This document shows positions 17,570 through 25,857 of a stretch of DNA of 42,940 bases, one piece after another. Positions within the stretch are counted from its first letter, which is position 1; every line of letters starts with the position of its first letter. Below the pieces are notes generated by a model. The model ran no database searches and had not been told where the DNA came from. It saw nothing but the letters and a program-made list of their open reading frames with translations. The DNA comes from JBEKYD01 sp049509915 (GTDB lineage Bacteria; Acidobacteriota; Terriglobia; Bryobacterales; Bryobacteraceae), in contig JBEKZL010000182.1 of the NCBI GenBank assembly GCA_049509915.1, positions 1 through 42,940 of the forward strand, read 5' to 3'. Made by a program: the position numbers and the translations under genes.

Positions 17570-18271
17570 CTACGAGCCGCCCAGTTTCCACAGGATTTGC
17601 CGCAGCATGCCCAGCATTACGGGGGCATCTTTTTTTGAAATTTTCAGCCGGCGCACCAGCCGCCGCACTTTGTCCTCGGTGGAGGAAGCGGTGAGCGGTT
17701 GGATGTAACCGCTTACGGACAGCGCCTCGACAAACAGCCGGGTGATTTGCTCGTTCTCGCCCGCGGCCGCCGGCGATACGCCGCGCTCTGGCGGTCCCAC
17801 GGCGGCCTCCGGATCGCGGGCCAGTTCGTACAGGCACAGGGCCACCGCCTGGCCCAGATTCATCGAGAGATCCCGGTCCACGGTCGGGATGCGCATCAAC
17901 CAGTGGCAGTGGGCCATATCTTCGTTCGAAAGGCCGAACTTCTCCGACCCGAACAGGAGCGCCACCGGCCGCGCCGCCAGCCGCCGGCCGATCAGCCGCG
18001 CTCCGAACTCCAACCGCCGCACGGCAAGCTGCGGGTGCCGATTTCCGACAGAAGTAGTTCCCACGACCAGGCTCGCATCCGCTACCGCATCCGCCACGCA
18101 CCCGAACTCCTCCGCCCGCGCCAATAGCGGCGCCGCCCCGACCGCCGACCGCGCCTCCCGAAACGCCACGTCGTAGGGGTTCACCACCCGCAGCCGCTCG
18201 AAGCCGAAATTGGCCATGGCCCGCGTCGCGGCCCCAATATTCAAGGGGTTCCGCGTCTCTACCAGTACCAC
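17570..18271 (-). CDS. SpoU/TrmH-family RNA 2'-O-methyltransferase (TrmJ-like)
   Basis: A 233-residue SPOUT-class enzyme. The N-terminal block VLVETRNPLNIGAATRAMAN contains the conserved Asn of motif 1. Motif 2 is ALLFGSEKFGLSNEDMAHCH, and the C-terminal knot has IPTVDRDLSMNLGQAVALC with the Ser/Asn residues of the SAM site. A helical tail (DKVRRLVRRLKISKKDAPV) matches TrmJ-like proteins that methylate ribose 32 of tRNA, though rRNA targets are possible. Start GTG 18271: an in-frame stop lies shortly upstream and no ATG intervenes. Confidence 0.88.
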   Translation of the reverse strand: MVLVETRNPLNIGAATRAMANFGFERLRVVNPYDVAFREARSAVGAAPLLARAEEFGCVADAVADASLVVGTTSVGNRHPQLAVRRLEFGARLIGRRLAARPVALLFGSEKFGLSNEDMAHCHWLMRIPTVDRDLSMNLGQAVALCLYELARDPEAAVGPPERGVSPAAAGENEQITRLFVEALSVSGYIQPLTASSTEDKVRRLVRRLKISKKDAPVMLGMLRQILWKLGGS

Positions 18272-18417
18272 CCGCAGTTGCTGTTTCCAGTTGGTGACGA
18301 TACTTCAATCCTATCCGACCCCGGGCCGTTCCGGCTCTGCCTGCGCATATTTCCGCCGGAATGGGGCTTGACATGGGCGTGGACCCGGTTAGAATATTTC
18401 TCATCAAAGCTTTGGTT

Positions 18418-18558
18418 ATGCAGACCGCTTGCGAACACACCCGTACTAACGTTATCGCCCGCCGGGACGGCGTCGATTACCTGGAGTGCCTCGACTGCCA
18501 CCAGATTTTCGAGGCGGAAGACCTCGAGCCCGTTCCGGTTGAGGATGACGATGAATAA
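18418..18558 (+). CDS. 46-residue Cys/His mini-protein (zinc-ribbon-like)
   Basis: From the ATG at 18418 the protein reads MQTACEHTRTNVIARRDGVD and then YLECLDCHQIFEAEDLEPVP with an acidic end. The Cys-x-His plus Cys-x2-Cys-His pattern suggests one zinc site. A longer start at 18361 adds residues unlikely to be coding. It is divergent from the SpoU gene. I believe similar short proteins occur in related Acidobacteria, but no function is known. Confidence 0.6.
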   Translation: MQTACEHTRTNVIARRDGVDYLECLDCHQIFEAEDLEPVPVEDDDE

Positions 18559-18803
18559 GCTCGCCCGGGCGTAAGTCAAATCGCGACACCGGGAGATTCA
18601 TGTCAAGTGTAGCGGCCAGTTCCATTCGGGCGGCTGCTTGACCGATCTGGGGATTTGGCGGCCTGGGAACGGCAAGCGCTCCCTCACGGTCGCGGCTCGG
18701 CTACAGCGCGTTTGCGATCACTTAACCAGTTGCGACCGTCCAAGAACGGATAAGCTCCTCATCCGTGCAGCCTCGCGTCTGGCGTGCGCTAGCATAAAGG
18801 GAC

Positions 18804-20075
18804 ATGCTCGATCTCAGCTATTTCCGAAGCCATTTCGATGAGGTGGCCGCGCGCCTGGCGACCCGGGCATCGGTTCCCAGCCTCGACCGGTTTCGCGAGC
18901 TTGACCAGCGGCGCCGCTCCGCCATCTCCGAAGCCGAACAGCTCAAGGCCCAGGTGAATGCCGAGAGCGCCGAAATCGGCAAACTGAGACGCGAAGGCGC
19001 CGATACGAGCGACCGCCAGGACCGTGTCCGCGAACTGAAAGCCCGTATTGGGGAGGGCGACGAGGAGGTGAAAGCCGTCGACGCCGAATTCGGCGAGCTC
19101 ATGAAGGGCATTCCTAACCTGCCCCACGAATCCGTGCCGGTCGGCAAGGACGAATCCGCCAATGTCGAGGTGCGCCGCGCGGGCCAACCCCGCGAGTTCG
19201 ATTTCCCGCCCAAAGCGCATTGGGACCTGGGCGCGGAACTGGGCATCCTGGACCTGGAGCGCGCCGCCAAGATCACGGGCGCCCGCTTCGCCCTCTACTG
19301 GGATATGGGCGCCAAGCTGGAACGCGCGCTGATCAATTTCATGCTCGACCTGCATACGCGCGAGCACGGCTACACCGAGGTGTTGCCGCCCTTCATGGTG
19401 AATTCCAAAAGCCTGTTCGGCACCGGCCAGTTGCCCAAGTTCCAGGAAGACCTGTTCAAGTGCGAAGGCACCGATTTCTGGCTGATTCCCACCGCCGAAG
19501 TTCCGGTCACCAACATCTATGCGGGCGAGACGCTGGAAGCCGACGCGCTCCCGGTGAAGCTTTGCGCCTATACGCCCTGCTTCCGCAGCGAGGCTGGCTC
19601 CTACGGCCGCGACGTGCGCGGCATCATCCGCGTCCACCAGTTTCAAAAAGTCGAGCTGGTGAAGTTCACCCGGCCGGAGGCAAGCTACGACGAGCTGGAA
19701 AAGCTCACCGCCGACGCCGAGGACATTCTGCGCCGCCTGGGGCTGGCTTATCGTACCGTGGTGTTGTCCACCGGCGATATGGGTTTTTCTTCCGCCAAGA
19801 CGTACGACATCGAAGTCTGGCTGCCGGGACAGAACGGCTACAAGGAGATTTCCTCCTGTTCGAACTTCGAGGCGTTCCAGGCGCGGCGGGCTGGCATTCG
19901 CTGCCGCAGCGGTAAGAAATCCGAGTTTGTCCACACCCTGAACGGCAGCGGCCTGGCAGTGGGTAGAACCTGGGTGGCCATCGTCGAAAACTACCAGCAA
20001 GAAGACGGCAGCGTGATCGTTCCCGAGGCGCTCCGTCCTTACCTCAACCAGGAAGTCATCCGGCGGCGAAAATGA
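18804..20075 (+). CDS. serS: Seryl-tRNA synthetase
   Basis: A 423-residue class II synthetase of normal length. Residues 1-110 form the tRNA-binding antiparallel coiled coil (LDLSYFRSHFDEVAARLATR, ISEAEQLKAQVNAESAEIGK). Catalytic motif 1 lies around LINFMLDLHTREHGYTEVLP. Motif 2 is YTPCFRSEAGSYGRDVRGII with the following RVHQFQKVELVKF. Motif 3 is the C-terminal LAVGRTWVAIVENYQ. FLIPTAEVPVTN-like and EISSCSNFEAFQARR blocks are as in bacterial SerRS. It charges tRNA-Ser (and tRNA-Sec) in the cytoplasm. Its stop overlaps the start of the next gene (ATGA), so it is translationally coupled to an ABC permease. Confidence 0.97.
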   Translation: MLDLSYFRSHFDEVAARLATRASVPSLDRFRELDQRRRSAISEAEQLKAQVNAESAEIGKLRREGADTSDRQDRVRELKARIGEGDEEVKAVDAEFGELMKGIPNLPHESVPVGKDESANVEVRRAGQPREFDFPPKAHWDLGAELGILDLERAAKITGARFALYWDMGAKLERALINFMLDLHTREHGYTEVLPPFMVNSKSLFGTGQLPKFQEDLFKCEGTDFWLIPTAEVPVTNIYAGETLEADALPVKLCAYTPCFRSEAGSYGRDVRGIIRVHQFQKVELVKFTRPEASYDELEKLTADAEDILRRLGLAYRTVVLSTGDMGFSSAKTYDIEVWLPGQNGYKEISSCSNFEAFQARRAGIRCRSGKKSEFVHTLNGSGLAVGRTWVAIVENYQQEDGSVIVPEALRPYLNQEVIRRRK

Positions 20076-21643
20076 ACACGAGACTGGTGGGAGAGCTTGT
20101 CCGGCTACGCTACAAGCTGATGTGGGCCAGGACGCGTTCACGCAACGGGAAAATCGCCCTATTCGTCGTCGGCTATCTGCTGTTCGTGCTGGTGGTGGGC
20201 CTGCTCGCGGCGGGTGGTTTCGCGGCGGGCGTGGCGGCGGTGCGTTCCGGCAAGGCCGGCCTGGTCGCCGCCATCGTGCTGGCATCCCTGTTTGTCGAGA
20301 CGCTGTTCTGCACCGTGGTGATGGGCTTCGGCCTCAACGCCGTGCTTCGCGACGAGGAACTGCGCCGCTACCCTTTGACCGTGTTAGACCGCCGCACCGC
20401 GCGGCACGTCACCGGCATCCTCGATCCCTTCTGGTTCCTGCTGCTGGCGCTCGAATTCGGCCTGGTGGCCGGTTTATACCTGCTGGGCGCCGCCAATTTT
20501 TGGCTCGGGCTGGCGGCCGCGCTGCTGCTGTTTTTCACCTGCTACTTGCTGGCCCGCATCGTGGCTTTGGTGGTGGACCGGCTGGTGGCTCATAAGGCCG
20601 GCTCGGCGGTGTTGCTCGGGCTGGTGCTCAGCCTCAGCCTTTTGCCGGGAACGCTGATGCCCATGTTGCGCCACAACCGGCCGCTGCTCGATCGAGTCTG
20701 GGAGGACGTGCAGTGGCTGCCTCCCTTCGCCACTGCCCAGGCCATCACCGGAGCCGGGTTCGCCCGGATTCGGGGCTTTCTGTGGCTGGCGGCATGGTTG
20801 GCGGTTCTTTTCCCGCTGATGCTGGCGCTGGAGCAACGGCCTGTCGAGCGTTTCGAGATGCGGCCCGCGGGAGCGCTTCGCTGGGGCGGCGCTTATGAGC
20901 GCCTGGGCGGCTGGTTCGGTGCCGGCAATCGCCCGCTGGTGGGGCACTGGCTGAGGTTCTATCTGCGGTTCAACCGTTTCCGCGCCCTGTACCTGCTTAG
21001 CCTGCCCTTGGGCGCTTTCCTGGTCTACAATATTAGCCGCGCTCAAGCCAACCGGGAATTGGTCGTGGCGGGCCTCGGCGTCGTTCCGATTGTGGCTTTC
21101 ATGGGCACGTCGCGCATCGCGGTCAACCAGTTCGGCTACACCAGCGGTGGGTTTCGCCGCTTCTTCCTGCTGCCCGCCGATCCGGCCGCCTGTCTGCGAA
21201 CCGGCAGCTACGCCGGCCTGCTGCTTGCCTCGCCGCTGATTCTGATCGCCGCCGCTGCCTGGGTAGCCTTCGCGCCCGGGCCTTTCGACCCACGTGTCGA
21301 GGTGATGCTCCTGGCGAGCGGCGCCGGAGGCTTGCTTTTCTTCAACGGCGCCGGCCTGTGGACTTCCCTCTACGCCGCGCGGCGGGGCAACTATTCCGGC
21401 ATCGGCAACGACATGTCGTTGGGCGCCAATATCCTCATGATCGGCAGCGCGCTCGGCTTCCTGTTCCTGCCACAGGCGATCGGCCGCTGGCAACCCTGGC
21501 TGTTGGCGCCGTCGAATTGGTTTGTCACGCTCGTGCCCTTGGCCCTGGCGCTGGGGTTCTACCGCTTTTCGCTCGAAGTGGCCGGCCGTCGTCTGGCGGC
21601 CAGACGCGAACGTTTGTTGGCTGTGGTGGAGGGAAAGGGATAA
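20072..21643 (+). CDS. ABC transporter integral membrane protein (ABC-2-like permease)
   Basis: A 523-residue polytopic protein with about 10-12 hydrophobic segments, e.g. IALFVVGYLLFVLVVGLLAA, IVLASLFVETLFCTVVMGFG and SAVLLGLVLSLSLLPGTLMP. Between segments 4 and 5 lies a short Arg-rich cytoplasmic stretch (LRDEELRRYPLTVLDRRTAR), typical of ABC-2-type exporter subunits that read local amphipathic helices. The gene starts at the ATG overlapping the serS stop and is followed after 7 bp by the ATPase gene, so the two make one transporter. The substrate is unknown: drugs, lipids and polysaccharides are all possible. Confidence 0.82.
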   Translation: MNTRLVGELVRLRYKLMWARTRSRNGKIALFVVGYLLFVLVVGLLAAGGFAAGVAAVRSGKAGLVAAIVLASLFVETLFCTVVMGFGLNAVLRDEELRRYPLTVLDRRTARHVTGILDPFWFLLLALEFGLVAGLYLLGAANFWLGLAAALLLFFTCYLLARIVALVVDRLVAHKAGSAVLLGLVLSLSLLPGTLMPMLRHNRPLLDRVWEDVQWLPPFATAQAITGAGFARIRGFLWLAAWLAVLFPLMLALEQRPVERFEMRPAGALRWGGAYERLGGWFGAGNRPLVGHWLRFYLRFNRFRALYLLSLPLGAFLVYNISRAQANRELVVAGLGVVPIVAFMGTSRIAVNQFGYTSGGFRRFFLLPADPAACLRTGSYAGLLLASPLILIAAAAWVAFAPGPFDPRVEVMLLASGAGGLLFFNGAGLWTSLYAARRGNYSGIGNDMSLGANILMIGSALGFLFLPQAIGRWQPWLLAPSNWFVTLVPLALALGFYRFSLEVAGRRLAARRERLLAVVEGKG

Positions 21644-21650
21644 CATTAAC

Positions 21651-22421
21651 ATGTCCGCCGCCATCCAGATTACCGGACTGGTGAAGCAGTACGGTTCCGT
21701 AGTTGCGGTCGACGACCTGTCGCTGGCCGTGGCCCGCGGCCGCATGTTCGGCTTCCTGGGGCCGAACGGCTCGGGCAAGAGCACCACCATCGGTTGCCTC
21801 ACGGGCCTGCTCGACCCTACCGCCGGCGAAATCTCCATCCTCGGCCAGCGGTTCGATTCCGGCAGCGCCGTGCTCAAGCGCCGCATGGGCGTGATGCCAG
21901 AAGCGTTGGGCCTGTTCGAGCCGCTGTATGCCCACGAGTTTCTGGCTTTCGTGGGCCGGATGTACGGCCTGGACGAAACCACCACGCGGCAGCGGGTCAC
22001 CGAATTGCTCGCCGCGCTAGAGCTGACCGATTCGCGCAAGACCCTCGCCGAGTACTCCACCGGCATGCGCAAACGCGTGGCTTTCGCCGCCGCCGTCATT
22101 CATGCGCCCGAAGTCCTGTTCCTCGACGAACCGTTCGAGAGCATCGACCCGGCCGGCGTGGCGCTGATGAAGCTGTGGCTGCGCCGCTTCACCGACCAGG
22201 GCCGTACCGTATTCATCACCAGCCACGTGCTCGACACGGTCGAACGCCTCTGCGACGAAGTGGCCATCATTACCCGCCCCGGCAAGCTGGTCTGGCAGGG
22301 CGAGATCACGGTCCTGGCCGATAACGGCGTGCTTCGCCATGACGGCCGCGAGTTCGACGCCCTGGAGCCCCTGTTCCTCCACCTGACAGGGGAGAAATAC
22401 GCCGACCTGAATTGGTTATAA
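21651..22421 (+). CDS. ABC transporter ATP-binding protein
   Basis: A 256-residue nucleotide-binding protein starting at ATG 21651 (MSAAIQITGLVKQYGSVVAV). Walker A is FLGPNGSGKSTTIG, the Q-loop region lies around RRMGVMPEALGLFEPL, the signature is the variant EYSTGMRKRVAFAAAV, and Walker B is VLFLDEPFESIDPAG. The switch histidine is in VFITSHVLDTVERL. The signature STGMR and the Glu-Ser after Walker B are usual in ABC-2 exporter ATPases. It pairs with the permease immediately upstream; both follow serS in one transcription unit. Confidence 0.93.
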   Translation: MSAAIQITGLVKQYGSVVAVDDLSLAVARGRMFGFLGPNGSGKSTTIGCLTGLLDPTAGEISILGQRFDSGSAVLKRRMGVMPEALGLFEPLYAHEFLAFVGRMYGLDETTTRQRVTELLAALELTDSRKTLAEYSTGMRKRVAFAAAVIHAPEVLFLDEPFESIDPAGVALMKLWLRRFTDQGRTVFITSHVLDTVERLCDEVAIITRPGKLVWQGEITVLADNGVLRHDGREFDALEPLFLHLTGEKYADLNWL

Positions 22422-22427
22422 AGGAGC

Positions 22428-22505
22428 TTTCAGCCACCAGCCGTCAGCGTTCAGCTGCAACAGACGCCCTGGGTTTCGCTGACGGCTGAACACTGCGTGC
22501 TGAGG
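22428..22505. repeat. Inverted arrays of GCTGANN heptads (hairpin at gene end)
   Basis: Four consecutive heptads in reverse orientation (TTTCAGC, CACCAGC, CGTCAGC, GTTCAGC; 22428-22455) face GCTGACG, GCTGAAC, ACTGCGT and GCTGAGG (22478-22505). The 11-base arms AGCCGTCAGCG and CGCTGACGGCT (22439-22449 and 22478-22488) pair perfectly. The element fills the gap between two convergent genes, suggesting terminator or REP-like use. Related elements occur at 25756-25847 and 32192-32211. Confidence 0.75.
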
Positions 22506-22511
22506 GCTTCT

Positions 22512-23459
22512 TCATTTCTTAGCCGCGGCGCTGCAGTACGGCTCCAGCGCTTTGATCGGCTGTGCGACCGGACCGAGGAAATTCGCCGCCCGGCGTTCGG
22601 CCAGTCCCTCCGGATCGTCCACCGGGTCCAGCACGGCCTGGCCGTTAACACAGTGTGCCTGCGTGCCCCAGTGCTGCGGCTTGCCCTCGCGCACGCTGAC
22701 CACGTCGGCCAGACGAGCATAGTCGCGGCCGGACGCCTCGCCGCACCGCGCGGCCCGCTCCAGATCGCCCAGAACCGCCCGCTGCAGTCCCAGGTCCTGC
22801 TGCTCCACCAGCACGAAGTATTGGTGCGCGGCCTGCTTGCCCACCAGCGAAACCGGCGGCCAGCCAAAGCGCTGGTGGATCTGTTCCAACCCGGCGAGAT
22901 TAGCCCGGTCCACCGCTTCGGTCTCTTCCATCGAGAATTTGCCCGGCTCGCGCGCGGCTTCGCTCCGGGAGGCCATTTCTTCAATTTCCCGGATCAACTC
23001 CACGGTCGCCGGAGCCGGGTCGCCCGTTCGAGGCCACGCCCCGCTCAGCACCAACTCGTCCGCCGCCGTGGCGCGCACCAGCTTCCATGGCGGCACCTGC
23101 CCCGCCACCACGACGTCGACCACCGTGGCGTGATCCGGGTCCAGCAGCTTCATGCGGTACCGGTCGCCGTCGAAAGTAAACTCCGCGCAATTGTCCGCCA
23201 TCGCCGCGTCCGTAACGGGCACTTCTTCCTGCTCAGCGCTGATGCGCGTGAAATAGCCCTCGGAATCGTAGCTTAGGTCCTTCGGCTGCAGCACGGACCC
23301 CCTCAAACCGGACCCCTCCGCCCGCAACCGGTAGATCATTGCGTTCCCGCCCGCAAACTTGACCAGCCAAGTGCCAGCATAACCGGCGAAAACGCTCCCG
23401 CCGGCCGCCAAGCCAGCCGCCGGCCCCATCGCCAGCGCCAACACGTATTTGGACAGCAT
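22512..23459 (-). CDS. Secreted DUF6624-type protein
   Basis: About 315 residues from the ATG at 23459 (MLSKYVLALAMGPAAGLAAG), which begins a signal-peptide-like hydrophobic stretch. The earlier open frame to 23645 is probably untranslated. The N-terminal half has short strands (FTRISAEQEEVPVTDAAMAD, FDGDRYRMKLLDPDHATVVD). The C-terminal half shows the DUF6624 pattern: IHQRFGWPPVSLVGKQAAHQ, FVLVEQQDLGLQRAVLGDL, a Tyr-Ala-Arg-Leu-Ala-Asp segment and GKPQHWGTQ. DUF6624 proteins have no established function; Gly-Trp-Pro and Gly-Thr-Gln are conserved. It is convergent with the ABC ATPase gene. Confidence 0.72.
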   Translation of the reverse strand: MLSKYVLALAMGPAAGLAAGGSVFAGYAGTWLVKFAGGNAMIYRLRAEGSGLRGSVLQPKDLSYDSEGYFTRISAEQEEVPVTDAAMADNCAEFTFDGDRYRMKLLDPDHATVVDVVVAGQVPPWKLVRATAADELVLSGAWPRTGDPAPATVELIREIEEMASRSEAAREPGKFSMEETEAVDRANLAGLEQIHQRFGWPPVSLVGKQAAHQYFVLVEQQDLGLQRAVLGDLERAARCGEASGRDYARLADVVSVREGKPQHWGTQAHCVNGQAVLDPVDDPEGLAERRAANFLGPVAQPIKALEPYCSAAAKK

Positions 23460-23706
23460 AAGCCTGCCCCCAAGAATACACCCGCTGTGGGAACTTGCAA
23501 ATACCAATTTGTAACAATCCTCGGCAACGGCTCCCAAAACCCGTAGACACCGCGCCATTACTCTTAGACGCAGGCGCAAGTCAATGACGAATTCGTACCA
23601 GTACGTTGCCGCGCAAGGAGTTACCGGACCTTTGCCGGTTTCCACTTACAAAATTTTACGGGTACAAAATTCAGGATTTCGGTTAAAGTAGAACTAGATT
23701 TCAAAA

Positions 23707-24153
23707 ATGAGAAAATTTGTTGCCGGCTCAAGCCAATTATCGAGGGGAGACCTCCAACTGGCTCGGGTGCTGGTAGTGCATGGCGACCTGGCTCCCCGGC
23801 TGGCTTTACAGACGATTTTGCAGGCTGGCGGCTACGCCGTGGATGCGGCGGCCACTCCGGCCGAGGCCCTCACCAAATTGGATGAGAGCAGGTACGACCT
23901 GGTTCTGAGCGAAGCCGAACTCAAACCGGGAGAGCACCATGCCGGCCGCAACGTGTTGGCCTACGCCCGTGTGAAGGACTACCATCCGGCCACGGCAGTG
24001 ATCACTGCCGCCCGGCGCCTGCCCACCCGGTCGAACAGCCGTCAGCAGTTTTCCGTCTATGCGGAAAACCTCCCCTTGCTGCTTGGAAAAGTGGCGGAAT
24101 TGATAGGCCTTCGGGCCAGTCGCCGCTACCGGCCTCTGCGTCAGGCAGTTTAG
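23707..24153 (+). CDS. Degenerate receiver-domain protein (pseudo-receiver)
   Basis: A 148-residue single-domain protein with the CheY-like layout: ARVLVVHGDLAPRLALQTIL, QAGGYAVDAAATPAEALTKL, ESRYDLVLSEAELK and ATAVITAA. The phospho-acceptor Asp expected after DLVL is Glu (LVLSEAEL), the acidic pocket DD is reduced to His-Gly-Asp, and the conserved Lys after the Thr/Ala is not visible. It is probably a phosphorylation-independent regulator or a decaying copy. The ATG at 23707 follows an AT-rich stretch. No kinase or output gene is adjacent. Confidence 0.65.
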   Translation: MRKFVAGSSQLSRGDLQLARVLVVHGDLAPRLALQTILQAGGYAVDAAATPAEALTKLDESRYDLVLSEAELKPGEHHAGRNVLAYARVKDYHPATAVITAARRLPTRSNSRQQFSVYAENLPLLLGKVAELIGLRASRRYRPLRQAV

Positions 24154-24341
24154 CAAACGAGCGGTTCCATCCACCGATCCCGCCCGCCGGTTGTCAACCC
24201 GCGCCCCCGCGGAGGGTGTGAAATCAGCAACCTGGAGAGCGTCTTCAACCGGATCGGCCGGCACACAGTTCCCAAGAGCCGAACTCAAGCTCTTAGGAAC
24301 TGTAACGAAATAAATAGAACACTTTTGGCGTAGAGTCCGAG
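24154..24341. other. Spacer before ISAzo13 remnant
   Basis: There is no convincing gene in this stretch. The last 50 bases (AT-richer, GTAACGAAATAAATAG) may belong to the ISAzo13-derived sequence that follows. No RNA gene was seen. Confidence 0.35.
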
Positions 24342-24463
24342 GTTGATCCGAGCAAATACCCGAAGGGGATCAAGGTTTCGGACAAAGAGGTGCCTCGATT
24401 CGAATTGAACGCGACAAATTCCACGGAGAATGGAACTACACAATCCTTCCGCGCCCACATTAG
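24342..24463 (+). pseudogene. ISAzo13-like transposase, C-terminal scrap
   Basis: The plus strand reads VDPSKYPKGIKVSDKEV and, after a one-base loss following the Val codon, SIRIERDKFHGEWNYTILP with a TAG stop at 24461. This matches my memory of the conserved C-terminus of ISAzo13-type transposases (KY.KGIKVSD..., FHGEWNYTI.P). Only about 40 codons remain and the frame is broken, so it is inert. Confidence 0.72.
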
Positions 24464-24518
24464 ATGTTCTGTTTATTTTGTGCCAACTCCTTAGTGCGGC
24501 CGTCTTGCCCCAACCGCT

Positions 24519-25649
24519 CTATCTGTGGCCGCCACCGCCGCCCCCGGCGTGCCCGCCGCCCATCCCGGCCGACGCGTGGCCTACGGAAGAAGCCCCGCTG
24601 CCCACGCCGCCGCCGCTAAACCGGCCGCTGCCACCAGTACCCGAGGAGGAAGCGCCCAGTCCGCGATTGCCGGTCGTTGTTGCTCCCGAAAGGCCTCTGG
24701 CGGGCGTCGCGGTCGGATTCCCGGGGTGATTCACGACTCCCCGGGTCGATCCCGGTACGCCGCCACCGCCGCCGTTCCGTACCCAGCCATAGCCGCCAGG
24801 AATCCAACCGGCGTAACCGGCCATAAACGGGCTGTAGTAGGGAAACCCGTACGGATCCATGAACATCCCGCTGCAAGGCACGTAGGTCGACATGCCGTAC
24901 CACATGTTGAAGCTCCAGGACGGCATACATCCCATTCCCGGCCCCATGCCACCCATCGTCGGGTAGTAAGCGCTTCCCGACAATGTCGGAGAGAATGTGC
25001 TTCCAGACAATAGCGACTGGCGCGCCGACGACACGTTCGCCATCGCCATATACTCGCTTCGCCGATGGCTCCAGCGGTCCAGCGCATCAGTATCTTCGGT
25101 ATCGAACTTTTCCGGCTTGGCCGAGGCGTCCTCGAGAGACAACATTCTGCCCATCGCCACCGGCACAAACTCGCCACCTATCTCAACGTCCGCGCTCCCC
25201 TTGAAGACCTTGACCGCGGCAGGTTTGGTGTCGAAGCGGTAGAGGCCGGCCTTGGGAAGCGTAACCGCGGCGTTTGCCGCCACCACCGTCACGCTGGTAT
25301 CTTTGCCGACTTCGAGGGCGTCCACCACCGCCGATCCCTTCAGGAGTTCGACACGCGTATCGATGAGCCGGTTGGTGATCATCTTGAGCGAGCTGTTCTC
25401 GCCCAGCCGCAGCACCACACCCGGGTTGAGCAGGACTTCGGCGCGCCCCTGCTCGGTCTCGAGAACGCCGTTCTCTTTGACGTCGGCGAAGTGCGTCAGC
25501 GACGCTTCCAGGGGTTGCCCGTCCAAGGCGACCTGCCCTTCCTGATAGGCCACCACTCCGGATTTCGCCGCAATCACCGGCTGCGCCGACGCGACCAGCG
25601 CCCCCAATCCCATTAAGGCTACTATTCCAGCCATGCTCATGATTTTCAT
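24519..25649 (-). CDS. FecR-domain protein with Gly/Tyr/Met-rich tail
   Basis: A 376-residue exported protein. A signal peptide (MSMAGIVALMGLGALVASAQ) is followed by a FecR-type beta domain: GVLETEQGRAEVLLNPGVVL, RLGENSSLKMITNRLIDTRV, ELLKGSAVVDALEVGKDTSV and AAVKVFKGSADVEIGGE. The second half is low-complexity: Met/Pro/Gly/Tyr-rich (PTMGGMGPGMGCMPSW, DPYGFPYYSPFMAGYAGW), then Gly/Ser and a Gly-His end. FecR domains outside iron signalling occur in envelope proteins of Acidobacteria. AGGTGG lies 7 bases before the ATG. It is not next to a sigma factor, so an anti-sigma role is unlikely. Confidence 0.85.
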   Translation of the reverse strand: MKIMSMAGIVALMGLGALVASAQPVIAAKSGVVAYQEGQVALDGQPLEASLTHFADVKENGVLETEQGRAEVLLNPGVVLRLGENSSLKMITNRLIDTRVELLKGSAVVDALEVGKDTSVTVVAANAAVTLPKAGLYRFDTKPAAVKVFKGSADVEIGGEFVPVAMGRMLSLEDASAKPEKFDTEDTDALDRWSHRRSEYMAMANVSSARQSLLSGSTFSPTLSGSAYYPTMGGMGPGMGCMPSWSFNMWYGMSTYVPCSGMFMDPYGFPYYSPFMAGYAGWIPGGYGWVRNGGGGGVPGSTRGVVNHPGNPTATPARGLSGATTTGNRGLGASSSGTGGSGRFSGGGVGSGASSVGHASAGMGGGHAGGGGGGHR

Positions 25650-25755
25650 CTGCGGACCACCTAGATATAGCTTGCCACTGTTTTCCCTGAAGTCAATCGC
25701 TCAAGTGTAGTTCTTTCGATACACGGGTGGCTGGGCGCGCACATTTTAGGCGGCA

Positions 25756-25847
25756 ATCAGGCGTTCAGCGGTTAGCTTCGGAACACCTTTGGGACGCTTC
25801 GGCAGCGTCGGTCCGGGGGCGGCATGGCTGAGCGCTGAAGGCTGAGC
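25756..25847. repeat. GCTGANN heptad array, second copy
   Basis: The left arm, in reverse orientation, is ATCAGGC, GTTCAGC, GGTTAGC (25756-25776). The right arm is three perfect consecutive heptads GCTGAGC, GCTGAAG, GCTGAGC (25827-25847). The arrangement mirrors 22428-22505, with a longer spacer. It lies just after the end of the beta-barrel gene (minus strand). Confidence 0.7.
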
Positions 25848-25857
25848 GCGACCGCTG

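Noticed and set aside
18559..18803. T-box or other leader before serS
   Set aside because: No T-box core or terminator-like structure could be seen.
18789..20285. 498-codon open frame antisense to serS
   Set aside because: serS is certain; the antisense product has no domain features.
20474..22099. 541-codon open frame antisense to the ABC genes
   Set aside because: It overlaps two well-supported genes and is Gln/Arg-rich low complexity.
22428..22505. CRISPR array
   Set aside because: Repeats are 7 bp, adjacent and inverted; there are no spacers, so it is not a CRISPR array.
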